Assembly (NCBI GenBank): GCA_031308135.1
Contig: JAHLJT010000631.1
Span: 177,388,667 to 177,452,666 of the forward strand
Source of the DNA: Acheta domesticus
Lineage: Eukaryota > Arthropoda > Insecta > Orthoptera > Gryllidae
Length of the DNA: 64,000 nt
Reading direction: 5' to 3'
Below the pieces are notes generated by a model. The model saw only the letters and a list, made by a program, of their open reading frames with translations, had not been told where the DNA came from and did no database searches. This document shows positions 11,711 through 24,440 of the stretch, one piece after another; the stretch's first letter is position 1; every line of letters begins with the position of its first letter. The translations under genes and the position numbers were made by a program.

Positions 11711-12949
11711 TGTTGGGGGTCACTAATGAAGCAGTGGACAAAATTAAAGTAGTGAACCCTCAACAAAACTACATTACTCGGGACACTAAACTACTAGGAG
11801 CTCTTATGCCAGGAAAACAAAGGAATATAATAGAATGCTCATACACATTGTTGAGTAAATATTTAACATTGTATTATCATAAACTTACAATTACAATTTT
11901 CAATGAAACAAATCATATAGAATTTTCAATAAAACATTATACAGTATCCTAAAATTATCCTTTGAAAGAGCGTAAAGTTTTAATTAAACAAGCTATTAAG
12001 AAAGAAAGAAAAAAACAAACATAAATGAAGTACCAGTAAGCAATTTTGCAACAATTTAGGAAACACCAGCCTTAAGTGCACACAGACGATGCATATTGGT
12101 CCCAGATGAGACAACAGCCGTATCTAGACTGTGTTATATACCTCTGAAGCAAACGTATGAACATCTTTCATGATGTGGCGATAGCATATAGTGTACAAAC
12201 TGTTTCCTCCTCCTTAATTAATAAGCATACAAAATATCATGCTTGGTGTCAAATAACGCATATGATTGAACAAATCTCTCCACAATACCAGTGCGGGAAT
12301 TGTTCTTCATACAAATTTCAAATTATCATAAAATATGCTGCATACACGTGGCGTTTGTCCAATGTCATTTGCTATGGAGTCAGCATGACCATTCCACATC
12401 AGGTGACATGCTTAGACGACAAACTCTAGTAGTGTAATCATAAATTGCACGAGACCATCCCTCAGGATCAGCAAAAATTAAATTACGCGACCCGCATGGC
12501 GTGCCGCAACCATCTCAGTGAAATCACAAATTTTCATTACGCCGAGGCATCGCCACACTTCACAATTACCTCCGAATTCAGTGTTAGACGAATGATAATT
12601 AACATTGAAACGTTTCACGGCTATTTTGTGATTACACTTCAGAAAAAAAAAGCTTCATCAGCAGAGGTACATCAACCTGCCATGGTCACAGAGGTCAAAC
12701 TGAGAACGAACATGCACGCGTACAGGCAGTCCTGCGCAAAGTGAAGGAGGCCAATGCATTGTGGGGAGAGCAGCTGATGTAAAGTAAAGGTCACTTAGTG
12801 TGCAGATCAGACACCAGGATCGCTTTAAACACCTTTATACATTCTGCGTAACACAGTATTATAAGTAAAAATAATTTGCACAGCTGCTAGCCAGGCTGTC
12901 AGATGTATCAGACATATTGGTTACGGCTATATTATTGCTTGCGTGAACA
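11711..12949. mobile_element. Probable solo LTR (1,239 bp) inserted in a SINE
   Basis: The inserted DNA begins TGTTGGGGGTCAC and ends GCGTGAACA, so it has the TG...CA ends of an LTR with a TGTT/AACA inverted pair. It is bounded by the 5-bp direct repeat GTACT (11706-11710 and 12950-12954), and the SINE sequence reads continuously across the site once the insert is ignored. No protease, reverse transcriptase or integrase is present. An AATAAA lies at about 11929. Superfamily (BEL, Gypsy or Copia) cannot be decided from this. Confidence 0.7.
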
Positions 12950-13052
12950 GTACTGCTCCGGCATTCATCTGGTTTTGATCGGAGAAATCACAGAAGACTA
13001 CCGATCAGAGTAGCCGGCCTCCAGAATTCTCCTGCACGGAACTCGTATAGAC
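12950..13052 (-). mobile_element. SINE family 1, continuation right of the LTR insertion
   Basis: TACTGCTCCGGCATTCATCT, TTGATCGGAGAAA, GATCAGAGTAGCCGGCC and GAACTCGTATAG match the corresponding middle part of the other SINE copies. The homology fades near 13052, before the tRNA-like head. Confidence 0.7.
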
Positions 13053-15559
13053 TAATTTTCTCTCAGGCAATCGGTAGATCGTATATACTTACAACGTTCC
13101 TTTAATTTTCTAATATTAATCACTACGTATTTCTATTATCAACTAATTATACTGTTTACTTTTGTTTTTAATATTATTGGATCACTTTCATTTACATTCG
13201 TGGGTTCTGACATACAACTTTCCTAACCTGTTGTATATGTACGAGTGATTCAAAACAGAATCACGATTCTGTACAGAATCTAGAATTTCTCTGGAAGATG
13301 AAAATTACTGTCAAATTGATGGCAACTGTAATGAATTCTCAACTTTTTCTCTTTTAGAAAACAATAACAGTAAACATTTATTATCGCTAAATTTACAATA
13401 TGCGAGATCTCATGACTTGAATTTAAATTTTCTTTGATTATGGATTGTACCGTACGGTTTTTTATATAGAAAGTTCGTATGTTTCTCGAATGGGTATCTT
13501 CTCAGCTGAAATCTTTTCGGATGGTTCCCTGTGCGGTCCAAGTGATGTCTTCGATGGTCCGTTTAAATTTTGAAGGCCCGTGATATCTCTAATTATTGGA
13601 TTAATTTCTTAAATCCTTCGATATATTGCATCGCGACGCGAGTGGCCCTAATTTCGGTTCCTTGTGGAACCCTATGCGCAACTGCTTTTATCATCCACTA
13701 ATGTTATTAATATTCCTTTACCCAGCTACGAAGCCACTCAGTCTAAACCCTTCGGTAATACGAATTCTATTTAAATCAAGCCTTGAAATGAACTCACACC
13801 AAAAATAAAATTCCCCGTTAAGATTTTGAATAATAGTGTTTTTGAGCTTAAATAACACTACATTGCTTTAAAAGCATGATCCTCTAAAACGTCGCCTGAA
13901 AGACCTTTTTCCCTATAACTTAAATCCTAATAAAAACTAAAATTTCCACGTATCGTCGTCGTTCGATGTGTTCTGCTCGCTGGCTATCATAAGGCAAGCT
14001 TGAAAGCTTCCGTCTCCCCAAAGCACGAATTCCCAAAGCCTCCTTCACATTCATTCCGTCTTATTACGATTAGGCCTTGGAGAGATATGTTTCATATAAT
14101 TGATATAAAACAAATAATCCCTACGTTTGTTGACGCGTCGCTTTGACAACGTCTACTCTTTGGTTCTGAATGTCCAAATACGTGTTTCCCCTCGTAATTT
14201 TCATGACAAAAATGTCTGGTGTCTTTTGGTATAACTCGACCAAGCGAAGAATGAAGGATGCGATTGCGGCGCGTCGTGGAACTAACAGTGTAAACACGGG
14301 TCTGTACAATCAGTTTAGCTAACAAAAGTCGCCAGGAGCGTGAAGCGAGTTCTGAGACTGCTTCTACGGAATCAACCATGGCCTCCTTCATAGAGACTGA
14401 TGAAATATAACTTCAGAAACACATTATGAAAGATTTGCACTGACTATTTTATTTTTGTTCCTTTTAAGTTGCTTTTTTACTTTTCACCGTTGTAGTACAA
14501 GAATGTAATAAAAATCTATTTATATTGAATTTTTAATATTTATTCATTGAATTTAAACATTTTGTGTCCTTCTTCATTAATATTTTTGTACATGAGCTTT
14601 AGGTGGTTTGTTAGGTATGCAATAAAGTACCAAAACATTAACTTTATGTTGAAAGAATCTACAACATTCTTCATTACGGTGGCAGTTACTTCTTACATAA
14701 AAAAATGTGTTATGTAGTATATATTCTGAGAAACTACTTGAGTTAAATTAAAGGATTTATATGAATGTTACTGCTCATCGAAGGAATTAGTTTCAAACTT
14801 TTAAATCGTTTTGCAGAGAAAAGTTAAATTTTATTTTTTCCAATATGAGGTGCAGACGTGTCCAAATACAGTTAAATATTTCATTGGGAAGACACTAGAT
14901 TTTCGACGAAATAAATCGCTCTTTTTTTTCGCAATAATTTAGCACGGTCTCATTTTGATTTTCAATTGAGTATCCTTATATCTCCGTCTCTGTCGTTTCG
15001 GCTGTAAACACAGACGGTGGCACGCTCCTGTAAACATTATTCTCAACTTGGTCGAGCTATATTTCACAATACGGAATACATTGATAGGCTGCATCATTTG
15101 TTAATGTTTTGATAGTAATATGAGTTTAAAATTATTACTTTCTGAAATGTGGTTTGAAATTGAACAGACAATATTTTTCTTTAGTAGCCCTTGTAATTGT
15201 GACCTTTGAGAAAGTAGGCTTTCGCGGAGTCAAGACCGTGACAGGGAGACTGAGATACACGATGGACTAGATCAAGAGTTTTCTCAAAATTAATTCACTC
15301 TGAAAATATTTTGTAGACCGTAATAATAGTTCCGTATAATAAAATAGGGCAGTATTAGTTAGCACAATAATTTAGTTTACTTTCGTATAATTCTTATATT
15401 GAAAAACTAATGTTTTCTAAAAAAAACACGTATGTTTTTCCACACTTTTCAATATTTCAATCCCCTAATAGGAGAATTAAAATATAACTTTATGAATATC
15501 GTAAATTAATAAACCTGGTTCTCCTTTATGCAATTTCTCATTGAAAAATTTGTAAGTTC
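13053..15559. other. Intergenic, no gene recognised
   Basis: AT-rich. The longest open frame (about 99 residues, minus strand, 14092-14391) has no recognisable domain, start context or splice signals and was not called. Confidence 0.5.
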
Positions 15560-16085
15560 TTCGGAAAACGTTGTTTGCGCGTGTTTGAAAATGTGAAATT
15601 TTGAGCTGATATTCACTAGAAAACTTTTGAATATTTAGAGACACTTCATCAGAAATATTTGATACACTTGTACTCACTAAATAAATTACAAAAAGCGCAT
15701 GTAAAGCCAATGTTACCAATGATATTTTGTTCAGTATATTTGGCTCTATCCATTCAAGAATATGGAGAACAATTTAGAATCATTTTTGAGAAAACTTTGA
15801 AAATGTCTCATGGACTTCATCTGAATTCCCCCCTAAAATTACAAAAAATCGTCTGAAATTCCCAGAGCCTCGAATCAGACTAGGTTAATATGGAAATATA
15901 AATTTCGAAAATATTTCTTTGAATGATTCTGGTGCTAGTTTAGAGACGACCGCCGGACAGACGGACGATTTGAAGAAAAACTTTTTCGTTCTCTGAGAAC
16001 TCCAACAGGTGCATTTGAGTTACAATTTAGAAATAGACTTACCACAGCATTACGTAACTTTCCCTATAGTACGGAGTAAAATATC
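15560..16085 (+). repeat. Large noncoding repeat, partial copy B
   Basis: The right-hand third of the family is recognisable by GAAAACTTTGAAAATGTC, the CCGCCGGACAGACGGACG stretch and the terminal CAGCATTACGTAACTTTCCC. It lies head to head with copy C, making a large inverted repeat with a spacer of about 360 bp. Confidence 0.65.
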
Positions 16086-16239
16086 ATAATAATACTGACA
16101 AGTAAAATATTATAATGACGATAATCAGGAGAAAAACTTTGGTATATTGTAGCGGTGTTTATAGATAAAAGTATTAAGATGTCTTAAAACCTGCCATAAC
16201 TGAAAAATGTTGACCTGCAGCCGTTGACCCCTTGTTGGC

Positions 16240-16432
16240 CTTGTGACCCCATAGACCGTGCGTAGGTGACACCGTGGGCGACGGCCACCGCTGGCGCTGG
16301 CGTCGCTTTTCGCGGAAGGCAACAGGAAGCCCCGGGGCTCCGGCGCGACGGCCCCGCACAGCGCAGTAGCGGCTCCCCTCGCGAGCGCTTGCACTCGAGT
16401 GCTGCCCCGGGTGCACCAGACGCTTTGCTCTT
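16240..16432. other. Small GC-rich block
   Basis: About 190 bp of GC-rich DNA sits exactly in the spacer between two inverted copies of the large repeat. Open frames cross it on both strands with no recognisable domain. Confidence 0.4.
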
Positions 16433-16446
16433 GTTCACTCCTTTTT

Positions 16447-18177
16447 TACTTTCCCGTATACGTATGTATATACGGAGTAATATACGTAGTATAGGGAAAG
16501 TTATGTAATGCTGCACGAAAAAACCGGCGGATTTTCGGCAGAAATGCTTATTACAGAGCCCTGGTAACAAAAAAGTGGATAAATCCAGTTGCTAAATTAA
16601 GAAAAAAATCCCATAACACGTGGTGTAGCCAAAATACCTCTTTTTAGGGTTCTTGATACCGAAAAAAAACAATTGAAAGCAAAACTTCCGTCTGTTCGTT
16701 CGTCTGTCCGTCTGTGAACACTACTAGCGCCTAAACCATACGTAAGATTTTTTTCAAATTGAAGAAACTGGTGTCGAGTCGAAGATTTGAGATTTTGAAA
16801 AAAGATTCTGTAAAATTTGGCGGTACTTAATATGATGCCCCCCGGACATTTTCAAATTTGATCCAAAACGGCTCCAATTTTTTTTCAAATTGCCTGTAAG
16901 AATAGAGTAAAATACATTTATAAAGCTGGCACAGGTCTTAATTTCACGGTTAACTCTGGATTTTCGAAAATTGCAAAAATTAGATTTTTCCGCCTCGTCC
17001 AACAACTACAAAATTAAAAATAGAGATTTTTCCTTCCAATAAAATGTGTTCTGGAAAGTGATTTCTTTCTTTAAGGTCAAGTACATTTTTTGATACTTTA
17101 GTAGTTTTCACGCAACATTGCGTGCAATTTAAAAAAGTTGCAAAAAACAAGATTTTCTCAAACGGCTCCATATTTTTTCTTTAACTTTTAGTAAGGATAG
17201 TTCCTAATGTACTATATGAGATAACAATAAACGCTATACTGCTTGTTTTTCCAAAATTTACCAAAAATTTTTTTTACTTGTCTCTCACGTAGTTAATATT
17301 TACATTAGAGGCGATTTGTTTAGGTTTTTAAACTTATGAGTACATGTGCATTAAATAATGTCAAGTACAGTTTGTGGAAAAATTAACCGTTTTCTGTGAA
17401 AAGTAGCTCACGATTCCGCATTGACAGAAACACTCAAACGCCATTTTCTAAAAAATGGCTGCAAATTTTTTCTTCAAGCTTTTCGAACGGATAGTGCTAA
17501 TTGTACTCTTCAAAATGCCGTAAAATTCAATTTGTTTTTTTTCTTTCTTCAAAAATTACACAAAATGCAATTTCTTTTAAAGATCTCTCACACCATTAAT
17601 ATGCACATTACCAGAAATTTGTAAATGCTATTATATTTGTAAGTTTAAAATGCTTCAAATGACTTCTAACTAGAAGCGTATGTACGGTATGGCACACATG
17701 GCGCGTGCAATGGAGTGCCACTCATAAAGGCGCTATTTATATTATGTCCGCTAAAACAAATAACAACTATTCTAATTGAAAGCGCCCTGACAGGGGCGCA
17801 AATTTTATACTTGCCAGGGGACACCTAAATACCTAGCATCAGCTTCTAACGAAGTGTTTCGAAAACTCAAAAATTTTCTGAGAAAAAGAGCTTCAAATTT
17901 CGCATTTTTAGTAGCGCTTAAACGCCATTTTTTAAAAGCGGCTAAATATTTTTCAAAGAAAATTGCCATTTAGGACATGGTTTTACTGTTCTTTAATATT
18001 CTGAAATTAATATTTCCGTTCTACCATTAGGAAATTGAAAAACTAAGAAAATGTCAAAAAATGTACTTGAGCGGTCGATAGATGGCAGTTGGCATGAGTA
18101 TGTGGGTATTCCAAGTAGCTAGCCCAGACCAAACGGAATAGAAAACGAATACGGGAAAGTCTGTGCCATTCTGTAGC
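16447..18177 (-). repeat. Large noncoding repeat, copy C (inverted)
   Basis: This is the reverse complement of copy A, from the terminal hairpin (16448-16502) through the GGCTCC-type internal blocks (about 16870, 17163, 17454, 17938) to the other end, whose reverse complement is CTACAGAATGGCACAGACTTT. It is slightly longer than copy A because of an extra stretch around 17680-17850. Confidence 0.75.
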
Positions 18178-18195
18178 ACCACAAGTTTTTTCTCG

Positions 18196-18600
18196 CGAGA
18201 GGTGTCAGTGATATCCTCGCTAGATATCAAGATGCGGCGCCGACCTACGTCGATTAGCGGGATTTCCAGCCGGGAGAAGCTCTGGTCTCGCCACAGGTAT
18301 GGTAGTGTAGTGCGTGTCAGTGTAAGAGTGCGCACGTAACGGGGGAGGATAGGACAAGGAAGAGGAAGAAAAAATCGCGCGAGCTTCGTGGCCCGTTTGT
18401 TAGGCATTGGTTTGGCGGTGATCGGAGAAACCACGAAAAACTACCGGCCGGATCAGCCGACCGCTGGAATTATTTTTCAGGCAGGCAGGGCTGAACTCGA
18501 TCTACGTAGCTAGTGTCGAAAATCCTGCATCGTCAGGACTCGAACCCTAGGACCTGCCAGTCAGAGACACGACAGTAATATCAGTTGATGCCCCGAGTCA
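18196..18600 (-). mobile_element. SINE family 1, near full-length copy
   Basis: Read on the minus strand it starts with a tRNA-like head containing a good B box (GGTTCGAGTCC, complement of about 18535-18550). The shared body follows: ATTTTCGACACTAGC, GGTCGGCTGATCCGGCC and TTGTCCTATCC. This is the copy with the best-preserved B box, so the family is probably tRNA-derived. Confidence 0.7.
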
Positions 18601-18608
18601 CCTAACCC

Positions 18609-18612
18609 TGTA

Positions 18613-18658
<46 letters not shown>

Positions 18659-18684
18659 TGTGTGTGTCTGTGGGTGTCCGTGTG
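18609..18684. repeat. (GT)n microsatellite
   Basis: An imperfect GT dinucleotide array directly flanks the tRNA-head end of the SINE. Confidence 0.9.
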
Positions 18685-18689
18685 TATGC

Positions 18690-21159
18690 CTATGTATTCC
18701 TCTATGTGTGGCATTGAAGAAGGCAATCTGAGCATGCTACTGGTAATGAGCATAAGATAAACACAATCGCTGTGAGACACTCCCGCAGACATAAGAGGAA
18801 GAAAACTACGTAGTTTTACTTCTCATCTCAAAAGGATACTTTTGCTTTGTTCTTTCTCTATTTTTACTGTTTATATCTACTTGACTTTAATCAGAGGTGT
18901 TCGCGTATTCAACAAAAATATGCAACAATATGAACATTTGATTTTTTTTATTATATCGTAAAACTTTAATACCTGTAAGGAGTTCATAAAAGTGTAATTA
19001 AACGGTCGCAATTCAGAAGGCTGTAGAATATTCAAAGCCAGTTTCATGCCCGTATTATTGGAAAATATCTGTAGGAACAAAATATAAAATATTCCGCATG
19101 AATGTCATGTGAGTCTGGATTACGTAAAAATGTATTCCAGTAGATGTAACAAAGAAACTAGCAAACATTTCGTAAGGTAGTTCTACTGAATGTTTTGCAA
19201 CAGAGAGTAAGCGGTATTTTACCTGGCATGATCTCCGTCGAGTGAAGAAGTAAGAAGGGGAACCACTTGTGATGCAAACACATGACGAATTCAGAATCCT
19301 TCAGAGGTATGTACAATATGATTATACTGTTTGTTTTTACTATGCGACCTTTGCTTGCCTTACAAAAATGTATTATCACTCAGGTTTTTAGAACTTCTTT
19401 TTAATATCTGGTACTCCCAGTCCCAGGGATTCATAAAGAGTTGATTAATATGATTTTTGAGTATTTCTAAGTTACGCAGGTATTTTATTACACACATCAA
19501 TTAATAGTAACAGCGCAGAAGAACATTTATGGCCCATTTTTCTTCCTATAATCATACTGAATAATGAATGATCGTATTGCTGCTTTTAGTGGCTCCGAAA
19601 TCACTCTGGCGAGCGTCCATAAGAAAAACATTTTCCATTCAGTTTCGGCAATATTACAGTAGAGCAAAAAGTGATCGAACCCTTAAAACGCAAGACAAAA
19701 ATCCTATTAGTACTAAACACAGGATGAAATAAATGTGTTAAATGTAAAATACAAATTAAATATACAAACTCATATATTAAATTTCGTGTTTAGTAAGTGA
19801 CAGAAAAACTTAAAACACAAATTTTGTATCTAAATTAAACAAAATGTGAAAAAAGATGTGCAGAATAGGTGCAGAAAATAATCGTCCAATCGAAGTAATG
19901 ACGTGAAATGAAGAAGCCAACAACTGATTTGCCAAGAGTTTATAACTCATGCAATTCGCTAAAGTACTGATAAGGAGCATAGCATGATCAGTCCTCATTA
20001 AAAAGTTGCTAGCACATGGTGGAAGTTGAAAATAAGGAGGAATCGTACAGAAACTAGGAACGCTACAAACAATAGTAATTACAAAATTGCACAGTAAGTG
20101 CGAATCTTGGCAAAAGATACCTCAACTTCTAAATAGTTTCTCGTTCAAAATGCAATCAAGTTATTGATAGGTTCTATGTAGGTAAAAAACAGAAATGTAT
20201 TCGAACAGGGAATCAAGTGTTCGATGAAGCAGATCAACAATTTTACGGGAAGTTAAGAAGAGCTTCAATGTTATACTGTGTAATTGAGAAAGAAACTAAT
20301 AAAAAAGAAGGTTGACAAATCAGCTAGTACAGTAGCCTAATATTTGAAGGGGTAAAGAATATCATGCCCGGAAAAAGTTTTTGTTGAATAAAGCAAATCA
20401 TATAAAGCGATTGAATATTGCCAGATAACTCCAAAATAAAGGATCGGACTTTTGAGATTTACTCATTATTTAAGCCGAAAGAAAATATATTTTCGTCTCC
20501 GACGGAAGACGCATCGTATGGTGCAACCTTAAGGCAGAACTGACGATTGGAGCGGTGTACCTTCGGTGGGAAATACCTGGTTGGAGAAAAACCTGCGAGC
20601 CCGGTGGGTAGGTCGGCGCCGAATCTAACCGTCCAGCTGGGGAAGATAACCGCCACCTCCCATGATAAAGAGAAACACTACACTTACGGGTTTAACGACG
20701 ACCATAGCAGTTGACGCGCCCGGTAACATGTAATAATCAATCCATTAACCGAAGAGTCTGGTATGTATACTATTTTATGATCGTTACAGAACTGAAAAAC
20801 AAACTCGTTTTGCCGCACAAAAGATAACAGATTTTAACAAAGAAACTATTTCAAGGATTTTAAATGTTATTTTTGAGATTGATTATTTGTAGATTAAAAC
20901 TTGATAATATTTCAATATCGCTCTTAAATAACAGAAGCTATTTACCTATTGGAAGTCTCGGTGACGAAGCAGGAAATTCGAATGCACCGTTAGGTCCGAA
21001 GTGAACAACACCGGGCCTAAGACGAGTCACCCAGGCCCAACGAGGAAAATAGCTCTGAAAACGTAATGCCTGAAACATGAGAATAAATTGAAGATTGAGT
21101 GTTTCCTGCTCTTTCTCAGCGGTTCTTTAAACGATACTGTAGAGGAAATATTGTAATAA
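18690..21159. other. Intergenic, no gene recognised
   Basis: AT-rich. A moderately GC-richer patch at about 20500-20670 could be a decayed repeat, but no family motif was identified. Confidence 0.5.
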
Positions 21160-21167
21160 TATATGAC

Positions 21168-21960
21168 TAGAGACCGGAAAAATATGTAGTATGAAACCTC
21201 AAAATATGTACATAATATGTAATGAAAACAGTAAGAAAATGAAATAAATATGTAAAATCCGATATAATATGTGATATTAAAATCACTAATTTATAAAATA
21301 CATTTACACTAATACGAAATTACATTGAAAAACATTTCCTAAACTAATTTTGAAAAATAAAACAAATGTCTTAAAAATAATTTGGAGAGCACGAGTTGAG
21401 GCACACTCCGCACCATAATACATTTCCCGTCAGTAATAAAGCTTCATCTACTGCTATCCAGGACCGCAGTTTTGCAGCCAGACTAGACGCAACAGAAGAT
21501 ATCGCAGAAACTGGCGAATATATACGACCAGCAATCACCACTGTTTGCAGCACTCTCATCTAAGTGTTGCACGTCGGCGATCGCCAATGTTTCTTCGAAA
21601 TTATGGTTAAATGTCACGAACCGCGGCGCTGGTGATACGTTTCACACCTAAAGGTGAAAATGATCTCAATCACAATAGCTCTGGAGTATATAGCACGAAG
21701 TAATAATGTAAAGAAAAATGCTGATTTTTTAAAAATAATTCTTTTCGTAAAAGATATGCAATAAAATTGAAGAATACCGATAGAATAACAAAATATTTTG
21801 AAAAAATACCAAAATATGTAATATAGTACCAAATATATAAAAAATTTTAACGAAAAAATTTGATATTATGATAGAACGGCGACGATTCTCGAAGATTACA
21901 AATTTGAGAACGGTAAGTAGAAAGACAAAAAATATGTAATTACATAAAATCCTGTCTCTA
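21168..21960. mobile_element. Nonautonomous hAT-like element (793 bp)
   Basis: The ends are TAGAGACCGG (left) and CCTGTCTCTA (right, complement TAGAGACAGG), matching at 9 of 10 positions. They are flanked by near-identical 8-bp repeats TATATGAC (21160-21167) and TCTATGAC (21961-21968). The 8-bp duplication and TAGAGA ends are hAT hallmarks. ATATGTA motifs cluster near both ends, as in hAT subterminal regions. No transposase is encoded. Confidence 0.75.
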
Positions 21961-21969
21961 TCTATGACA

Positions 21970-23989
21970 ATATCTTTACTCTAAGATGACATGTTTTTCT
22001 CCAATGAATTAATTAAATGTAATAAAGAATAATTCATCTGATAATTCGAGACACTTAGTGAAATTAATTTTAAAATTGATAATTTATTTAATTGTCAATT
22101 TATATTAAAATCGAGAGAATTAGAAAGTAGATTCTATTACTAGTAATTAATTAATAGTTACAGAAAGCTAATATTGAATAGAAAATCTAAATGAAAAGTG
22201 TTCTCAGACATTTAGTTTATCTCGCGTATGTAGTAATGAAGAGAAATAAAGATTATCCGGTTCAGGCAAATGAAGACCTTCAAATATTCTGATTTAAGTT
22301 TTTATTGAAGTAATTACACATGATATAGATATTTTATAGAGTATAAGAACTATTTCATTCGTGAAATTAACACTGCCGCGTTTAACGATTAACCTGGTAT
22401 CAATGACATTGAATAGTCTGATATAGACTGTTATGCACCAAGGGAGTGTACCTAAAAACTCAATTTTGACACTTTTTCTTACCAGTGACTCTGCTACTGG
22501 TCATTCATATGTTACATAGCATCGAGCATGCAAAAGAGGCAATGTGTGTCGTTTTATGTTTTGAAGTTTATTATATATTAGCGTTCTATCCATGGTGAGA
22601 TATAAAAGAACATTGAATGTACAAGATCCCCTTCTCTCCTTCTTGCCACTCCTAAAATATTATGAAACGAAAACAATGAATTATACTGCGACCGGCCGCA
22701 GGAAAAAATCTAACCATGTGATACAACCATTCATCTTTTACCGAAAAAACGGAATGTCTACTAATTTTTAGGTAATAGAAAGATTAAGCGCATCTTGATT
22801 AAAGTTTTATATTTGTTTATGAAAAGAAAATGTCAAAAACACGTGAAAATATATTGTATGAGTGATCATATATTTTTTCAGTAACAAATAAGCTTTAAGA
22901 ATATTTTATGTTAATTTCAAATATGAATGAAATATTTGTTACGTTTTCTTTAAGTTTATTCTGATAATAAATTATTAATCCTGTAAAAGTCCCTCTTACA
23001 ACCTTGTTTTTTTTTCAGACGTCCACAACTAATTCATAAAATAAACGACACTTTCTTCAGATTCATTAGTGCCGGGCAAACATAAAATGTACTCGGTCGT
23101 TTACATTATTTTCAGAAGAACACTGATTTTTTTGACCTTCCTACTCGGCTCACAATGAACGGTTTTAAGTAATTAGGTACCATAAAAGGGATAAAAAATT
23201 AGTAGTATATATTATTATATAATGTAAAGGTTTCAGCTTTTTGTTTTTAATAAAATTCTTTCAAATTTTCGTGAATTGAAATTTTTTGGCCAGAATTTTG
23301 CGGAAGTAATTAAGCCTCAGTAAACTCGTCATTTAAACAATTTGTCAGATAGCGTGAATAACGTGTCTTTTAGTACAGAACTACTGAAGCAATCTCAAAT
23401 AACATGGTATCATTTGAAACAACATCTTGCGTTATAAGAACCGACGATAACAAATTCTTCTTTTATATAAAATACGGTCATTACAAGATACAGAATTATA
23501 AAGATTGTATAGGGTGTAAGTAGGTATGATCGTTTGCCGTTTCAGTTGTTGTTGTCAGTTTTCATGATCGACGCATCGTTCCATCCACTTAAAGGTAAGT
23601 TACAAATCTAACTATGGGGTTCCAGTTTACCTCAACATACAGAATCAGAGTGTAAATTAATATCTTTCGCATTTGAAAATAATAGCGAAGGTATTGCAAG
23701 CAGGCTGCTATGATGAAGAATGTATGGTCTTTTTGGAATTCACATTTACTTAATTGCAAGTGGTTTTGAGATTAAATTTGCAGTGTAAGTTTCTTTCTTT
23801 ACAGTATATTTGAATGAATAATTACTTAGTTCCTAGGACCGTTTTTTTACAAGGTAGTGGTGTAACTTCCATTATGCATTCGCATTATTTGCTCAAAGAT
23901 AAGATCTGGCGTAGTTTTTATTCATTCATCTAGTATTAAATCGAATATACAATAAAAAACTAAATCCAAATCTTCCATAATATTAGTAT
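21970..23989. other. Intergenic, no gene recognised
   Basis: Strongly AT-rich and without long open frames, RNA genes or recognised repeats. Confidence 0.5.
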
Positions 23990-24062
23990 AACTGTTGATA
24001 ATGTAGATACCTTTTTCAATAAAGGATGAGACACTGAGGTGTCTGGTATCAATGTTTTATTA

Positions 24063-24112
24063 GAGCTAAAAGATTCCTTTTCGATAGCTTAGCTATCATC
24101 ATCAGAGCTATC
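24063..24112 (-). ncRNA. Candidate hammerhead ribozyme of a Penelope-like element
   Basis: The minus-strand sequence reads AGCT-CTGATGA-T-GATAGC-TAA-GCTATC-GAA-AAGG-AAT-CTTT-T-AGCT. This gives the conserved CUGAUGA and GAA core strands, a perfect 6-bp stem II, a 4-bp stem III with one G-U pair, a 4-bp stem I, and a U at the cleavage position. One extra U between CUGAUGA and stem II departs from the textbook consensus, so activity is uncertain. Confidence 0.45.
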
Positions 24113-24284
24113 TGAAAAAAATTTACAAAATTTTGAAACGAAAGTTGCATTACAAAAGGTTTAACGGAAGAAGTTAAAGTTAAAAGGTTTTAAAAAAAAT
24201 TAAGTTTTCGTAAAAATTGTTAGTGCTAGATACGTAAGCAAGCTGATCGTTACCTTACAGCCTCTGGGCGGAAAAACGAAGTTC

Positions 24285-24440
24285 TGCGAATATTTCTGTG
24301 TGCCTCCGCTTAAGAGACAGACGGCCGGTCGAGAGCATGAAGGGCGTGGGTGGGGGGCGGGGCGCGGGCGGAGGGCCGCGGTTGGTGGCCGGCGGAGGCG
24401 TCAGGAGCCGACGGGCGGGCGAAGGCGGGGGAGAGTTAGG
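24285..24440. other. GC-rich block with G-quadruplex-like runs
   Basis: Several GGG or longer runs occur close together on the + strand (about 24339-24380). An apparent proline-rich minus-strand frame results from this composition. Confidence 0.45.
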
